In this document: positions 8,056-17,526 of the stretch, piece after piece
How the letters are laid out: every line of letters starts with the position of its first letter
How positions within the stretch are numbered: the first letter of the stretch is position 1
NCBI GenBank assembly: GCA_022821645.1
Contig: JAJEDE010000011.1
Location: forward strand, 1 to 64,000
Source of the DNA: Chloroflexota bacterium
GTDB taxonomy: Bacteria; Chloroflexota; UBA11872
Length of the DNA stretch: 64,000 nucleotides
Direction: 5' to 3'
Program-made: the position numbers and the translations under genes
Notes under the pieces: model-generated
What the model was told of the DNA's origin: nothing
Database searches by the model: none
The model's input: the letters and a program-made list of their open reading frames with translations, nothing else

Positions 8056-8404
8056 CGGAGGGGGCGGAACGCGATCCTGGCGTCTCTACGTTCAGGACAT
8101 GATCGAGTTTGGCGAACGGGTCTTGTCATATACGGCTGGGATGGATCAGGCGACGTTCATCGCGGATCAACTCACCTATGACGCCACGCTACGGAATATT
8201 GAACTGATCGGCGTAGCCGCAACGCATGTTCCTGGAACCGTGCGAGAGGCGCATCCTGAAATCGAGTGGCGGAGCATCGTAGGGGCCCGGAACCGCCTGG
8301 CCCATGCCTACCTCGGCATCGATGACGATGTCATCTGGGACATTGTTCGGACTGATGTTCCGAAGATGCTGCAGAGACTTCGGCGTCTGCTGGATGCGGA
8401 GTGA
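8048..8404 (+). CDS. hepT: HepT-like HEPN toxin (DUF86)
   Basis: 118 residues from a GTG at 8048, overlapping the mntA stop by 8 bp. The motif RNRLAHAY near residues 84-91 matches the RNase active site R-x4-H-x-Y of HepT toxins, with the tyrosine available for AMPylation by MntA. It is all-helical in appearance (DMIEFGERVLSYTAG, LTYDATLRNIELIG). The family cleaves RNA, in some systems tRNA. An earlier in-frame start at 8021 is open but would overlap mntA much more and lacks family similarity. Confidence 0.88.
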   Translation: MSDGGGGTRSWRLYVQDMIEFGERVLSYTAGMDQATFIADQLTYDATLRNIELIGVAATHVPGTVREAHPEIEWRSIVGARNRLAHAYLGIDDDVIWDIVRTDVPKMLQRLRRLLDAE

Positions 8405-8433
8405 CCGACGTGATCCTATCTACTTCGGAGCGT

Positions 8434-8515
8434 TAGGCCATTGGGCCGGATGCCCGCGTCGTCCGGCATCACGAAGTGTGGACTGCCGGTTTCGGGGTGG
8501 GGGTGAAATGGCCTA
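8434..8515. repeat. nested inverted repeat between hepT and the oxidoreductase
   Basis: TAGGCCATT (8434-8442) is the inverse of AATGGCCTA (8507-8515). Inside it GCCGGA (8445-8450) pairs with TCCGGC (8462-8467). It could be a terminator-like structure for mntA-hepT or a decayed mobile repeat. No T-run. Confidence 0.3.
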
Positions 8516-8561
8516 GGCTGCGGGGTGTGTGGCTGGGGGTAGCTGAGGGAGTCGGGGTCCT

Positions 8562-9608
8562 ATGTTGAACGTGGGGATCATTGGGCTGGGCGGGATTGCG
8601 CGCTCGCACTGTGAGGCCATCAAGTCGCTGGACAACGTGCAGGTCTTGGCCGTGGCGGACCTCTTTGAGGCGCCGCGGCAGCACTACATGGAGACCTATG
8701 ACATCCCGAAGGGCTATACGTCTCACACGGAATTGCTGCAGGACGACGAGATCGACGCGGTGGCGGTGGTGCTGGGGCACCAACTGCATCACAGGCTGAC
8801 CGTCGACTCTCTAAACGCAGGGAAGCACGTGCTGGTCGAGAAGCCGATGGCGATCAACCTGGAGCAGTGCGACGAGATGATCGAGGCGGCGGACGCGAAC
8901 GACCGCAAGCTGATGGTGGGCCTGAGCCAACACTTCTACGGGACGAGCCTGGCGGCGAAGGCGATCCTGGACTCGGGCGAGCTGGGACCGTTGATCACGG
9001 CGGTCTGCTACATGTCGAAGAACTGGGGGCACGCGGGGCGGCGTCCGCAGTACCGCAGCCGGTATCACGGCGGCGGGATGTGGCTGGCGAACGGCGTGCA
9101 CGTGGTTGACCGGCTGACGTGGGTGATGAGTTCACAGGCGATGTCGGTATCGGCGGCGATCGGAACACGCGCGCACTACCAAGCGGGCGACGACTCGGCG
9201 ACGGCGTTCATCCGCTACAAGAATGGGTTGGCGGGTGTTGCGGTGTCGGTTGGGTTTGCCGACGGGGCACCGGACTACTCATGCCAGGTGATCTGCGCGA
9301 ACGGGACGCTGCGGTTCAGCCAGCACGGCGAAAAGTACGTGCGGGTGGGCAAGGGCGACGAGTGGGAAGACCGGCCGTTTGACGACCCGCCGGCCGAGAT
9401 GAAGTACGAGTGGAAGGGGTTCGTGGACAGCATCGAACAGAACATCGAGCCCCCGACGCACGGTCCATACGGCCGGCACATCATGGAGATCCTGTTCGCG
9501 GCGGAGCAGTCGGCGATCACCAACGAAGAGGTGGTGCTGGAGTCCGGCTATGACTGGACGACGCAGACGACGGGGTCGCCGGTGAATATCGAGCACGGGT
9601 GGGTGTGA
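8562..9608 (+). CDS. Gfo/Idh/MocA family NAD(P)-dependent oxidoreductase
   Basis: 348 residues. MLNVGIIGLGGIARSH is the N-terminal Rossmann dinucleotide motif and VLVEKPMAIN near residue 92 is the family-defining EKP motif with its catalytic lysine. HGGGMWLANGVHVVDRLTW around 168-186 supplies the usual conserved His. These enzymes oxidise or reduce sugars, inositols or related polyols. A second, distant member lies at 54163-55362. ATG at 8562. The gene stands upstream of the DUF3604 gene on the same strand with a repeat between them. Confidence 0.93.
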   Translation: MLNVGIIGLGGIARSHCEAIKSLDNVQVLAVADLFEAPRQHYMETYDIPKGYTSHTELLQDDEIDAVAVVLGHQLHHRLTVDSLNAGKHVLVEKPMAINLEQCDEMIEAADANDRKLMVGLSQHFYGTSLAAKAILDSGELGPLITAVCYMSKNWGHAGRRPQYRSRYHGGGMWLANGVHVVDRLTWVMSSQAMSVSAAIGTRAHYQAGDDSATAFIRYKNGLAGVAVSVGFADGAPDYSCQVICANGTLRFSQHGEKYVRVGKGDEWEDRPFDDPPAEMKYEWKGFVDSIEQNIEPPTHGPYGRHIMEILFAAEQSAITNEEVVLESGYDWTTQTTGSPVNIEHGWV

Positions 9609-9681
9609 ATCTCGGAAGTCTTTGACGACTGTTGGGGATGGGGGCTTGAGTTTCAGCTTGGGTGCTTGAACCAGGGACTCA

Positions 9682-9720
9682 ACCCTCACCCCAACCCTCT
9701 CCCTGCCAGGGAGAGGGAGC
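9682..9720. repeat. interspersed palindromic repeat with 11-bp perfect arms
   Basis: CCCTCTCCCTG (9695-9705) and CAGGGAGAGGG (9707-9717) form a near-perfect palindrome around one base, preceded by CCCTCACCCCAA. It is the same type as 1694-1730. It could form a strong hairpin in a read-through transcript from the upstream oxidoreductase. Confidence 0.7.
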
Positions 9721-9851
9721 AAGCGCTGTTCCGGGGCGTGGTTTTCCGCCGAGTGCGATCGCTCTCCGAGAAGCGAGGGCGCAGGACGTGCTGACAGTTC
9801 CTCGTGGCGTAGCGAGCTTCGTCGAGCCAGGCGACTGCAAGGGAGGGTGTT

Positions 9852-12041
9852 GTGGGTGAGCTGCCGAGGGATGACTGTTACCAGGAGGATTTGACGGTCG
9901 GGTTTGGCGGGGATGAGGGGCATGCGATTGAGGTTGAGGCGGGGAGTCTAGGGACCTGGTCGTTCAGGTACCGGTGCGGGGACCAGCCGGTGCGGGACGG
10001 CGGGGCGATCAGCTACTGGAACGATCAGACGAATGTGCCCTGTGCGTACCTGCCGCAGACAGACGATCCGAGCGGCTGGGATTACGTGACGGTGGAGACG
10101 GACGGGGACGCGGAGTTGGAACTGGTTCACCTGGCGCGAACGTACAAGGACAACCGGTTTTGCGAGTTGCGAGTGGTTCGGGGCGAGTTGCGGCACGGCG
10201 ACGAGGTGGTATTGCGGGTGGGGGGCGGCGAGCCGACAGCGGCGCCGGCGTACAGCATCGAGCGGATCAATTACTACGTGGCGGTGGACCACGCGGGGGA
10301 CGGGACCTGGACTTACCTGCCGTATTGCGTGACGGCGTCGATCGTGCCGGGGCCGCCGGCGAAGCTGGGGGTTACGGCGCCCTCGGTGGTGGGTCTGGAC
10401 GAGCCGTTTGCGCTGCACGTGCGGGCGGAGGATGCGAGCTCGAATCCGGGGGCGGCGTACGTGGGCGAACTGCGGGTGAGCCTGGACGGGGTGGAGTTGG
10501 TTTCTGTTTCGGTGACCGAAGACGACGGCGGGATTGTTGAAGTCGAGGGGCTGCGGTTCGAGCGGCTGGGCGTGCATCGGCTGACGGTAACGACTGGGGA
10601 TGGATCGATATCGGGGACTTCTAATCCGACTCGATGCCGGGTGGAGCCAAGCGAGCGGATCTACTGGGGCGACATGCATTGTCATGCGGACTATGCGGAT
10701 GCGACGGGGACGGCGGAGTGGAATCACGGTTACGCGCGGAACAAGGCGCGATTGGACTTCTACAGCCTGACGGACCACATCTACTCGACTCCAGGGCGGG
10801 CGACCGGGGCGTTCAACCGTCCGCCGGTGCTGGACGTGCGGAAGATGTGGGAAGAGTTGCAACGGACGGCGCGGGCATGGCACGAGCCGGGGCGGTTCGT
10901 GACGTTCCTGGGGTACGAGCGAACGCCGTGGGAGCGGCGACGGGCGGCCGGGGACCTGACGGTGTGGTTCATGGAGGACGACGCGGACCTGGTGATCGAG
11001 GACACGATTGCCGGGACGATCGAGTCTGTGCGGGCGACCAGCGGGAAAGTGTTTATCGGGTCGCACGCGGCGCAGCGATCGGACTGGCAGCGGTACGGCG
11101 ACGGTGTGGAAGACGTGATGCCCACGATCGAGATTTCGGCCATGCACCAGCACGCGGAGTGGTACGTGTTCGAGGGACTCCAGCGCGGCTACAAGTTCGC
11201 GAGCGTGGGGATGGCGGACGAGCACGCAGGGCATCCGGGGTATGACGTGTGGCCGAGGTTCGGCCAGGGCCAGACGCCGCGGCGTCCGTTCTCGGTGCGG
11301 AGTGCACTGACAGCTGTGTTTGCGCCGGAACTGACACGGAAGGGTGTGCGAGACGCGTTTTTCGGGCGTCGGACGTACGCGACGACCGGGGACCGGATTC
11401 TGCTGGACGTGCAGGTGAACGGTGAGCCGGCGGGATCCGAGGTGGCGAGCGATGGGTCGGTCGAACTGCGCGTTGTGGTGCATGGGACCGCGCCGATCGA
11501 GCGTGTTGACATAATTCGCGGTGACCGGCTGGTGCATACGGTCCTACCCGACAGCCTGGATGCAAGCGTGGACTGGACGGATCCGGCTCCGCTGGCTGGG
11601 GAGACCTGGTACTACGTGCGGGTGACGCAGGCGAACGGCGGGTTTGCTTGGTCGACGCCGACGTGGGTGACGACGGCCGAGGGCGAGGCGGACCCAGGCG
11701 ATCTGCCGCAGTGGTGCGACGTGATCTGGCCGCCGGCACCGAAGGACCGGGGACCGGACGCTCGGGATGCCCTGGATCACGCGGCACGGGTGTTTGGCGA
11801 GAATCCGGCGCGGTTTGCCGACTGTGTGCAGATCGGGCGGTTCGAGGATTACCGGGGGAGCTACGTGCTGTTCCGGGGTCGTGACGGTCGGGACGGGGCG
11901 CCGCTGCACGTACACCTGTACGACGAGTTTCCGGCACCGCGGCTGTATGTGTCGCGCGGGTGGGCGGATTTTGGCTGGGGGCCGAATGGCGGGGCGCGGG
12001 AGGAGTTGCCGTGGCCGGAGCCGACGGGGGAGTGGGCGTAG
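9852..12041 (+). CDS. DUF3604 / PHP-like metal-dependent phosphoesterase-type protein
   Basis: 729 residues from GTG 9852, which follows GGGAGGG. The N-terminal ~260 residues are beta-rich (Ig-like or carbohydrate-binding-like). From about residue 275, YWGDMHCHADYADATG supplies the D-x-H-x-H signature, then LTDHIY, GSHAAQ and MADEHAGHPG provide further His/Asp ligands, an arrangement typical of DUF3604 proteins with PHP-type metal sites. A second beta-domain follows (about 515-600). The physiological substrate of the family is not known. No signal peptide is evident. Downstream, DUF3800 begins 12 bp after the stop, but the functional link is unclear. Confidence 0.82.
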   Translation: MGELPRDDCYQEDLTVGFGGDEGHAIEVEAGSLGTWSFRYRCGDQPVRDGGAISYWNDQTNVPCAYLPQTDDPSGWDYVTVETDGDAELELVHLARTYKDNRFCELRVVRGELRHGDEVVLRVGGGEPTAAPAYSIERINYYVAVDHAGDGTWTYLPYCVTASIVPGPPAKLGVTAPSVVGLDEPFALHVRAEDASSNPGAAYVGELRVSLDGVELVSVSVTEDDGGIVEVEGLRFERLGVHRLTVTTGDGSISGTSNPTRCRVEPSERIYWGDMHCHADYADATGTAEWNHGYARNKARLDFYSLTDHIYSTPGRATGAFNRPPVLDVRKMWEELQRTARAWHEPGRFVTFLGYERTPWERRRAAGDLTVWFMEDDADLVIEDTIAGTIESVRATSGKVFIGSHAAQRSDWQRYGDGVEDVMPTIEISAMHQHAEWYVFEGLQRGYKFASVGMADEHAGHPGYDVWPRFGQGQTPRRPFSVRSALTAVFAPELTRKGVRDAFFGRRTYATTGDRILLDVQVNGEPAGSEVASDGSVELRVVVHGTAPIERVDIIRGDRLVHTVLPDSLDASVDWTDPAPLAGETWYYVRVTQANGGFAWSTPTWVTTAEGEADPGDLPQWCDVIWPPAPKDRGPDARDALDHAARVFGENPARFADCVQIGRFEDYRGSYVLFRGRDGRDGAPLHVHLYDEFPAPRLYVSRGWADFGWGPNGGAREELPWPEPTGEWA

Positions 12042-12053
12042 GCCGGCGACTTA

Positions 12054-12923
12054 ATGCTCGCATTCATCGACGAAAGCGGTCAGCCGCATCCCAACGATCC
12101 CAACGCGTATTCGACGCTTGTGGCGCTTTGCATGCACGAGGCCGACCATCGTGAGTTGAGCCGGCAGCTGTTTGGGGCAAAGAGGGCGTTGCTGGATCGA
12201 AACACAGCGTACGAGCTAAAGGCGTTGGAAGTTCTAAATGCCCGGACGTTTTTGCGTCAAAGGGAAAGCAAGTGGGCGCTGGCCGAGCGGTGCTTTGCGC
12301 TCTTCGAGCGCATCGAGCTCACGGCTTTTGCCGTGGTGATGCAGCGACCAGCGCAGAAGCCGAATATCAGACCTGACTGGCTTCCATACCAACACATATT
12401 TCTTCTGCAGCGTGTGAACGCGCTTGCAAAGAAGCGCGGCGAGCAGGCCACCCTGATCTACGACGGACAAGGAATGAATGTTCAAGGACGCAATCTCGCC
12501 GTCTGCATCAGCAATTACATCTTTCGGGTCGCGATGCCGCGCGGGCAATTGGGGCACGTCGTCGACACCGCTTTTTTCGTTGACTCGAAGGTGACGCCAG
12601 GCATTCAAGTTGCCGACCTAGCTGCCGGCGCGCTGAGGCTGCGCGAGCAGCATCGCCACGACCGGAACGATGACGCGTTTGCAGCCGCCGTTCGCCGGTG
12701 CGCAGCCGTAGTCGCCAAGTCGACCAGATCGGATCTGGTAAACGACGACGGACGGTTACTGCGCGGAATCCTCTACCTCCGGGAAGGTTGGCACTACGAC
12801 AGGCGTAGTGTCATTAGCGCGGTCGGAGCACGCGAACCGGAAGCGACTTATGAGCCGTGGTGGCAGGAGAGTGGGCCGTTTGCCGACGAAGTCGATGCGG
12901 GGAATGAAGGGACCGAAGTCTAG
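12054..12923 (+). CDS. DUF3800 domain protein
   Basis: 289 residues starting MLAFIDESGQPHPND. The DESG motif at residues 6-9 and the C-terminal PGIQVADLAAGAL (about 181-193) are the hallmarks of DUF3800, a family with an RNase H-like acidic pattern, often found in accessory regions and near mobile or defence genes. Aspartates D6 and the one in the VADL motif are candidate catalytic residues. No recognisable ribosome-binding site ahead of the ATG; the close spacing (12 bp) suggests cotranscription with DUF3604. Function unknown. Confidence 0.82.
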   Translation: MLAFIDESGQPHPNDPNAYSTLVALCMHEADHRELSRQLFGAKRALLDRNTAYELKALEVLNARTFLRQRESKWALAERCFALFERIELTAFAVVMQRPAQKPNIRPDWLPYQHIFLLQRVNALAKKRGEQATLIYDGQGMNVQGRNLAVCISNYIFRVAMPRGQLGHVVDTAFFVDSKVTPGIQVADLAAGALRLREQHRHDRNDDAFAAAVRRCAAVVAKSTRSDLVNDDGRLLRGILYLREGWHYDRRSVISAVGAREPEATYEPWWQESGPFADEVDAGNEGTEV

Positions 12924-13072
12924 TAGGGCTCCAGCCGCTAGCCTTGCGGAACTCCAGCGTGCCCCATTTGAGATCCTGTTCGTCCGGCCGCACCCGCGTT
13001 GTCCGACACTGTGTCGAACCTCCCGGCATCGCTAGGCGCGAATGCTTGGGGGGGGTGGGATTAAAGGTTGGA

Positions 13073-13107
13073 ACCCCGCGAGGCTCTAGCACAGAGCCTG
13101 TCGGGGT
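13073..13107. terminator. hairpin between convergent genes, possible terminator
   Basis: ACCCCG..AGGCTCT and its inverse AGAGCCT..CGGGGT pair around AGCAC with a two-base internal mismatch. It lies between the convergent DUF3800 and aminotransferase genes, where a bidirectional terminator is expected. There is no T-tract, so rho-independent function is uncertain. The rest of 12924-13163 shows nothing else. Confidence 0.4.
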
Positions 13108-13163
13108 CCTCTAGCAGAAAGAGTACTTGAGGACGGGTGTGACTGCAATTCGAGTTTGTCGGC

Positions 13164-14456
13164 TCACTCAACAGAGCTTCGGAGGTCGGTGGCGGAGGCT
13201 CGGATTTTTTCGATGGCGGTGGCGATATGGGTCATGCCTTCGGGGGTGTCGAGGAAGACGTTTTGGCTGAGCCAGAGAGTTTCGCCGGCGCAGAGACGCT
13301 CGGTAACAGGGCAGGGGGCGGACTGGTAGTCGATGTCGGGCTCGCCGCCGTTGCGGTTCCAGAAGCGGGCGAGTTCGCCGTTGCGGTCCTGGAAGAGGCC
13401 GGTGCGGTGGAGGGCTCGGCCGTAGCCGGGGGCGGCGGGGATGCCTTCGGCATTAAGAGCCTTGATGAAGGTTTCGCGGGGGAGGCCGTCAAAGGCGTCA
13501 GGGTCGTAGCGGCAGATGTAGAGGTGCCGGGAATCGCGGGTGACCCAGTCGTCCTGGCGGCGGGGCTGGATGCCTTCGAGGTCGTCGAGCAGGTCGTCGA
13601 GGTAGGCGCCGTTGGCGGCGCGAAGCTCGGTCTGTTCCTCCAAGCGCTCGAGCTGGCGGTGAAGCAGGACGGCCTGGTAAGTGGGCATGCGGTTGCTGGA
13701 GGCGGCGACGGGGTAGTCCCAGGTAGCGCCGGAACGCATGCTGCCCTGGCCGAGTTGGCCCTCGCGTTCGAGCATTCCGCCGGCCCAGAGGTCGTGGTAC
13801 TCGATGGCGCGGGTGTAGATCTGGGCGTCGTTGGTGAGCAGCATGCCGCCTTCGCCGGCGTTGAGGTTCTTGCTGGCCTGGAAGCTGAAGCAGCCGACGT
13901 CGCCGATGGTGCCGAGGCCGCGGTTCTTCCAGGTGGCGCCGTGGGCGTGGGCGGAGTCTTCGACTACGCGAAGGTTGTGTTTCCCGGCGACTGAAAGGAC
14001 GGCGTCCATGTCACAGGACAGGCCGCCGAAGTGGACGACGAGGATCGCGGCGGTCTGGTCGGTGATGGCGGCTTCGAGCCGGGCGGGGTCGATGTTGTAG
14101 GTGTCTTCGTGGATGTCGACAAAGACGGGCGTCAGACCGGCGCGGAGGATGCAGGTGGCGGTGGCCATGTAGGTGTAGGCGGGGACGAGGACTTCGGCGC
14201 CGCGCGGCAGGTGCAGACAGATGAGGGCGAGTTCGAGAGCGACGCCGCCGCTGTTGACGCTGAGGCCGTAGGCGGCGCCCTGGTAGGCGGCGAAGGCCTT
14301 TTCGAATTCGTGGACCTGGTTGGCGCCCAGCCGTCCCCAGGCACCGCTGCGAACGACTTCGGCGACGGCCTGGACGTCGGACTCCTCGACGATGGGCCAT
14401 TGGGGGAAGGGTTTGGTGCGGACGGGCTGGCCGCCGAGGAGCGCGAGGTCACTCAT
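13164..14456 (-). CDS. DegT/DnrJ/EryC1/StrS family PLP-dependent aminotransferase
   Basis: 430 residues from ATG 14456, giving the typical start MSDLALLGGQPVRTKPFPQWP; a TTG at 14474 would add six residues and overlap the upstream stop. SFQASKNLNAGEGG near 190 holds the PLP lysine, with EDSAHAHGA upstream binding the cofactor. Family members aminate keto-sugars for nucleotide-sugar and antibiotic pathways, and close relatives with this N-terminus occur in inositol or sugar catabolic clusters. It is directly downstream of propeller paralogue 2 on the same strand (14 bp), so probably cotranscribed. Confidence 0.92.
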   Translation of the reverse strand: MSDLALLGGQPVRTKPFPQWPIVEESDVQAVAEVVRSGAWGRLGANQVHEFEKAFAAYQGAAYGLSVNSGGVALELALICLHLPRGAEVLVPAYTYMATATCILRAGLTPVFVDIHEDTYNIDPARLEAAITDQTAAILVVHFGGLSCDMDAVLSVAGKHNLRVVEDSAHAHGATWKNRGLGTIGDVGCFSFQASKNLNAGEGGMLLTNDAQIYTRAIEYHDLWAGGMLEREGQLGQGSMRSGATWDYPVAASSNRMPTYQAVLLHRQLERLEEQTELRAANGAYLDDLLDDLEGIQPRRQDDWVTRDSRHLYICRYDPDAFDGLPRETFIKALNAEGIPAAPGYGRALHRTGLFQDRNGELARFWNRNGGEPDIDYQSAPCPVTERLCAGETLWLSQNVFLDTPEGMTHIATAIEKIRASATDLRSSVE

Positions 14457-14470
14457 GGCTCGTTCTGCTT

Positions 14471-15832
14471 TCAAGCGCCGGCAAAGCGGTAGGCGTAGAG
14501 GGTGGCGTAGGTGATCTTGATGTGGAGGCGGACGCTGCGGCCAACGAGGGCGGCCAGGTTGCGGCCGTTCCAGGTGGCTTCGACGTCGACGCCGTTCTCG
14601 ATGCCCAGGTCGCAGTCCGAATGGTCGAAGCCCTCAAGCGGCTGGGCGTCGTCGCCGGTGACCGCGACCGTGAGCGGGCCGGCGGCGGCACCGATGTTGA
14701 GTAGCAGGCGCGGGCCGCCGATTTCGACCCAGTCCGTGGTGAGTTCGCCGCCGTCGGGTCCGGCGCGGAGGCCGGCAAAGCGATCGCGCGGGGCACGTGC
14801 AAGGCCGATCGAGGACGCGAAGGTGAGTTCCGCGGGCCGGCGGTGGGCGAGGGGACGGCCGGTGTACCAGAACAGCATCTCGTCGCCGACGACGATGGGC
14901 GGCGACGGTGGGAAGACGACCCAGGTGCTTTCCCAGGAGTCGGAGGATCCAACGTCAAAGTAGGTGCGACGGGAACAGGCGCGTTGCCAGTTGTCGCCGT
15001 CACGGCTTGTGGTGAGCTGGACGTTGAGGACCTCGTTGGCCGGGTCGTAGTACTCCAGGAATCCGATCCATTGATTGCCCCACATGAAGAGGGGCATGCC
15101 GTAGAACTCGGTTCCGGGCGGGTCGTCGTCGTCGCCCTCAAAGACCCGGACGCCGGGCGTCCAGTCCAGGAGGTCGGGTGAGCGTGAAACGGCGATGTCC
15201 CGACGGGTCTTGTGGCCGGCCTCCCGATCACGGCCGCGGTTGTCGCCACGGGAAGTCATGACGAAGCCGCCGTTGACGAAGTCCTGGCCGACGGCGGTTC
15301 GGTCACCGCGGGGGAGGAGGACGCGGGGGGCGCAGGTCCAGTCGATTCCGTCGGGGCTAAAGCCGACGGAATAGCCGCGGTTGTGGTCGGCATCGTTCAT
15401 GTAGCCGATGAACTTGTAGCGGCGTTGTTGGTCGGGTTCTCGGGGGTCGCGGATGACGGTGAACGGGTGACTGCGGCGAATCCGAGGCTGCTGCTCATCC
15501 CTGTAGACGAGGTTGTTGCGGGGAGCTTCAGGGAGGGGGTACCGATCAAAGTCGCCGCGCGTCCAGTTGACGCCGTCGGACGAGGTGGCGTAGCAGATGC
15601 GGTCGTAGCCCCTGCGGCGTCCGGGGGGTATGGCCAAGTACCACATCTGGAAGTCAGAGCCGTCGTGCAATACCGAGCCCCAGAGTGATACGTGGCCGTG
15701 TTCCCAGGGCATTTCGGCCTTGAGGACCGGTTCGAGGGAGACGCGCTGGGGCTGTTCGACGAAGCGGGTGAGGCCGGCGCGGTAGAGGACTTCGTGGTCG
15801 TCGATCAGGAGATGCAGGTGCGGGTCGTACAT
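14471..15832 (-). CDS. GH32/GH43-like five-bladed beta-propeller protein, paralogue 2
   Basis: 453 residues, MYDPHLHLLIDDHEVLYRAG, colinear with paralogue 1 (6139-7503) over its whole length. It shares PW-E-LWGSV, the SSDGVNWTRG, SPDGIDWT and SRDGDNWQRA motifs, FYGMPLFMWGNQWIGFLEYY, the GGELTTDW segment and the C-terminal KITYATLYAYRF. Such conservation over two scattered loci suggests family expansion rather than a recent duplication, because the DNA has diverged. Probably carbohydrate-active but with unassigned catalytic residues. It lies upstream of the DegT aminotransferase and downstream of the iron transporter on the same strand. Confidence 0.75.
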   Translation of the reverse strand: MYDPHLHLLIDDHEVLYRAGLTRFVEQPQRVSLEPVLKAEMPWEHGHVSLWGSVLHDGSDFQMWYLAIPPGRRRGYDRICYATSSDGVNWTRGDFDRYPLPEAPRNNLVYRDEQQPRIRRSHPFTVIRDPREPDQQRRYKFIGYMNDADHNRGYSVGFSPDGIDWTCAPRVLLPRGDRTAVGQDFVNGGFVMTSRGDNRGRDREAGHKTRRDIAVSRSPDLLDWTPGVRVFEGDDDDPPGTEFYGMPLFMWGNQWIGFLEYYDPANEVLNVQLTTSRDGDNWQRACSRRTYFDVGSSDSWESTWVVFPPSPPIVVGDEMLFWYTGRPLAHRRPAELTFASSIGLARAPRDRFAGLRAGPDGGELTTDWVEIGGPRLLLNIGAAAGPLTVAVTGDDAQPLEGFDHSDCDLGIENGVDVEATWNGRNLAALVGRSVRLHIKITYATLYAYRFAGA

Positions 15833-15880
15833 GGCGCGTCCTGCGAGGGGACCGGGACCCGCATGATACGCGGGGGCGGA

Positions 15881-17515
15881 CTAACCGGAGGCGCGCAGGA
15901 TTCCAGACGTACCGCGGCGAGCGAGAATCAGGGCGAGGGGGAGCGAGGCGACGACGATCAGCAGGAGCGACGAGGAGGCGGCCTGGGCGAAGAAGGCTTC
16001 GTCGGCGGCGGCCCAGGTGACGGTGGCGAGGGTGCGGAAGCCGATGGGGCCAAGCAGGAGTGCCGCCGGGAGCTCTTTCATGACCAGCAGGAACGCCATG
16101 GCGGCGCCGGCGGCGAGGCTGCCGCGGAGGGCGGGGATGGTGACTCGCCATAAGACTTGCCGGGGGGTCTTGCCGAGGGTTCGGGCGGCTTCCTCGGTGC
16201 GAGGGTCTACCTGCAAGAGCCCTGAGCGGACCGCACCGAGGGTGGCTGGGAGGAAGAGCACGATGTAAGCGGCCAGGAGCAGTACGAGGGTCTGATAGAG
16301 AGGCCGCACCACGTTGATGCCGAAGAAGATGAAGGCAATGGCAACCGTGATGCCGGGGAGGGCAAATCCAACGTAGGACCCGCGCTCGAGCAGGCGGGCC
16401 ATTGGACTGGGGTAGCGCACGAGCAGGACGCCGAGCGGTATGGCCACAGCCAGCAGGATCCCGGCGGCGAGCAGGGAGACACCGACGGAGTTGACGAGGG
16501 GTTCGACCAGCTCGAGAAGCTCTTCGCCGGCGGCGAGGCCGCGAACCAGCCAGTACAGGAGCACGGCGCCGGGGCCGACGGTTGTCGCGAAGGTGACAAG
16601 GCTGAGTCCGGCGACGGCAGGCCAGCGCCAGCGGCGGAGGGGGAGCGGTCGAAACTCTCGATTTGCTCCCGGGCCGAGCGAGTGGTGGAGAGAACGGCCG
16701 CGGCTGCGGGTCTCGAGGGTGACGATGGCGATGGCGGCGGCCACCAGAACGAGCGAGAGCGCGGCCGCAGCGGAGCGACTATAGGCGGACTCGTACTGCA
16801 CGAAGATTGCCGCGGTAAATGTTTCGAAGCGGAGGAGCGAGACGGCTCCGAAGTCAGAAAGGGTGTAGAGGGCGGCAAGGAGCGCACCGGCGGCGATTGC
16901 CGGACGCAACGCAGGAATGGTCACCGTGGCAAACGTGCGCAGCGCTCCACGGCCGAGACAGCGGCTGACCTCGTCGAGCGCGGGGTCGAGGCGACGTAGC
17001 GCCGCCATGGTTGGGAGCAGCACGTAGGGGTAGGTGAGGAGCGCGAGGGCGAGCAGCGCAGCCGGAAAGCCGTACAGATTGGGGATTTCAGACACGCCGA
17101 ACGGGCCTTCGAGGGCTTTCTGCACGAGGCCGCGCGGTCCGAGGGCGGTGCCGGCCACGAGCGCGTAGATGAAGCTGGGGACGACGAGGGGGAGAGCCAT
17201 GACGACCGTCCACCAGCCACGGCGGGGGAGGTCGGTGCGGGTGAGGAGCCAGGCAATGGGTACGGCCAGCGCGGTGGCGAGGACCGTAACGGAGACTACG
17301 AGTAGTAGGCTACGACCGATTACGGCCGCGATTCGCGGCCGCGCAAGAAGCTGCCAAGCCTCGGTCCCCGAGTCGAAGGACCGAATCCCCAGGTAGATCA
17401 CCGGCAACACAAGAAGCGCGGTGACCGCCACGGCCAGGAGCGTCAACCCTACCGGCGGGGACCGGCGGGGAATAAACGACCTGGGGAAGGTCTCGACGGT
17501 GGGGACCGAGGCCAT
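15881..17515 (-). CDS. ferric-iron ABC transporter permease, fused two-domain (FbpB/SfuB type)
   Basis: 544 residues with about 12 hydrophobic segments. Two copies of the EAA cytoplasmic loop are visible: DEVSRCLGRGALRTFATVTIP near residue 200 and EEAARTLGKTPRQVLWRVTIP near 465. Duplicated permease halves in one chain are characteristic of Fe3+ importers of the FbpB family. It is 11 bp downstream of the binding protein and so shares its operator region. No ATPase gene follows: the next gene is the propeller protein. The ATPase must come from elsewhere in the genome. Confidence 0.93.
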   Translation of the reverse strand: MASVPTVETFPRSFIPRRSPPVGLTLLAVAVTALLVLPVIYLGIRSFDSGTEAWQLLARPRIAAVIGRSLLLVVSVTVLATALAVPIAWLLTRTDLPRRGWWTVVMALPLVVPSFIYALVAGTALGPRGLVQKALEGPFGVSEIPNLYGFPAALLALALLTYPYVLLPTMAALRRLDPALDEVSRCLGRGALRTFATVTIPALRPAIAAGALLAALYTLSDFGAVSLLRFETFTAAIFVQYESAYSRSAAAALSLVLVAAAIAIVTLETRSRGRSLHHSLGPGANREFRPLPLRRWRWPAVAGLSLVTFATTVGPGAVLLYWLVRGLAAGEELLELVEPLVNSVGVSLLAAGILLAVAIPLGVLLVRYPSPMARLLERGSYVGFALPGITVAIAFIFFGINVVRPLYQTLVLLLAAYIVLFLPATLGAVRSGLLQVDPRTEEAARTLGKTPRQVLWRVTIPALRGSLAAGAAMAFLLVMKELPAALLLGPIGFRTLATVTWAAADEAFFAQAASSSLLLIVVASLPLALILARRGTSGILRASG

Positions 17516-17526
17516 TAGGCACGGTG

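Noticed and set aside
13073-13107. Firm call of a rho-independent terminator
   Set aside because: The hairpin is clear and well placed, but neither strand has a T-run after it, so it is listed only with low confidence.
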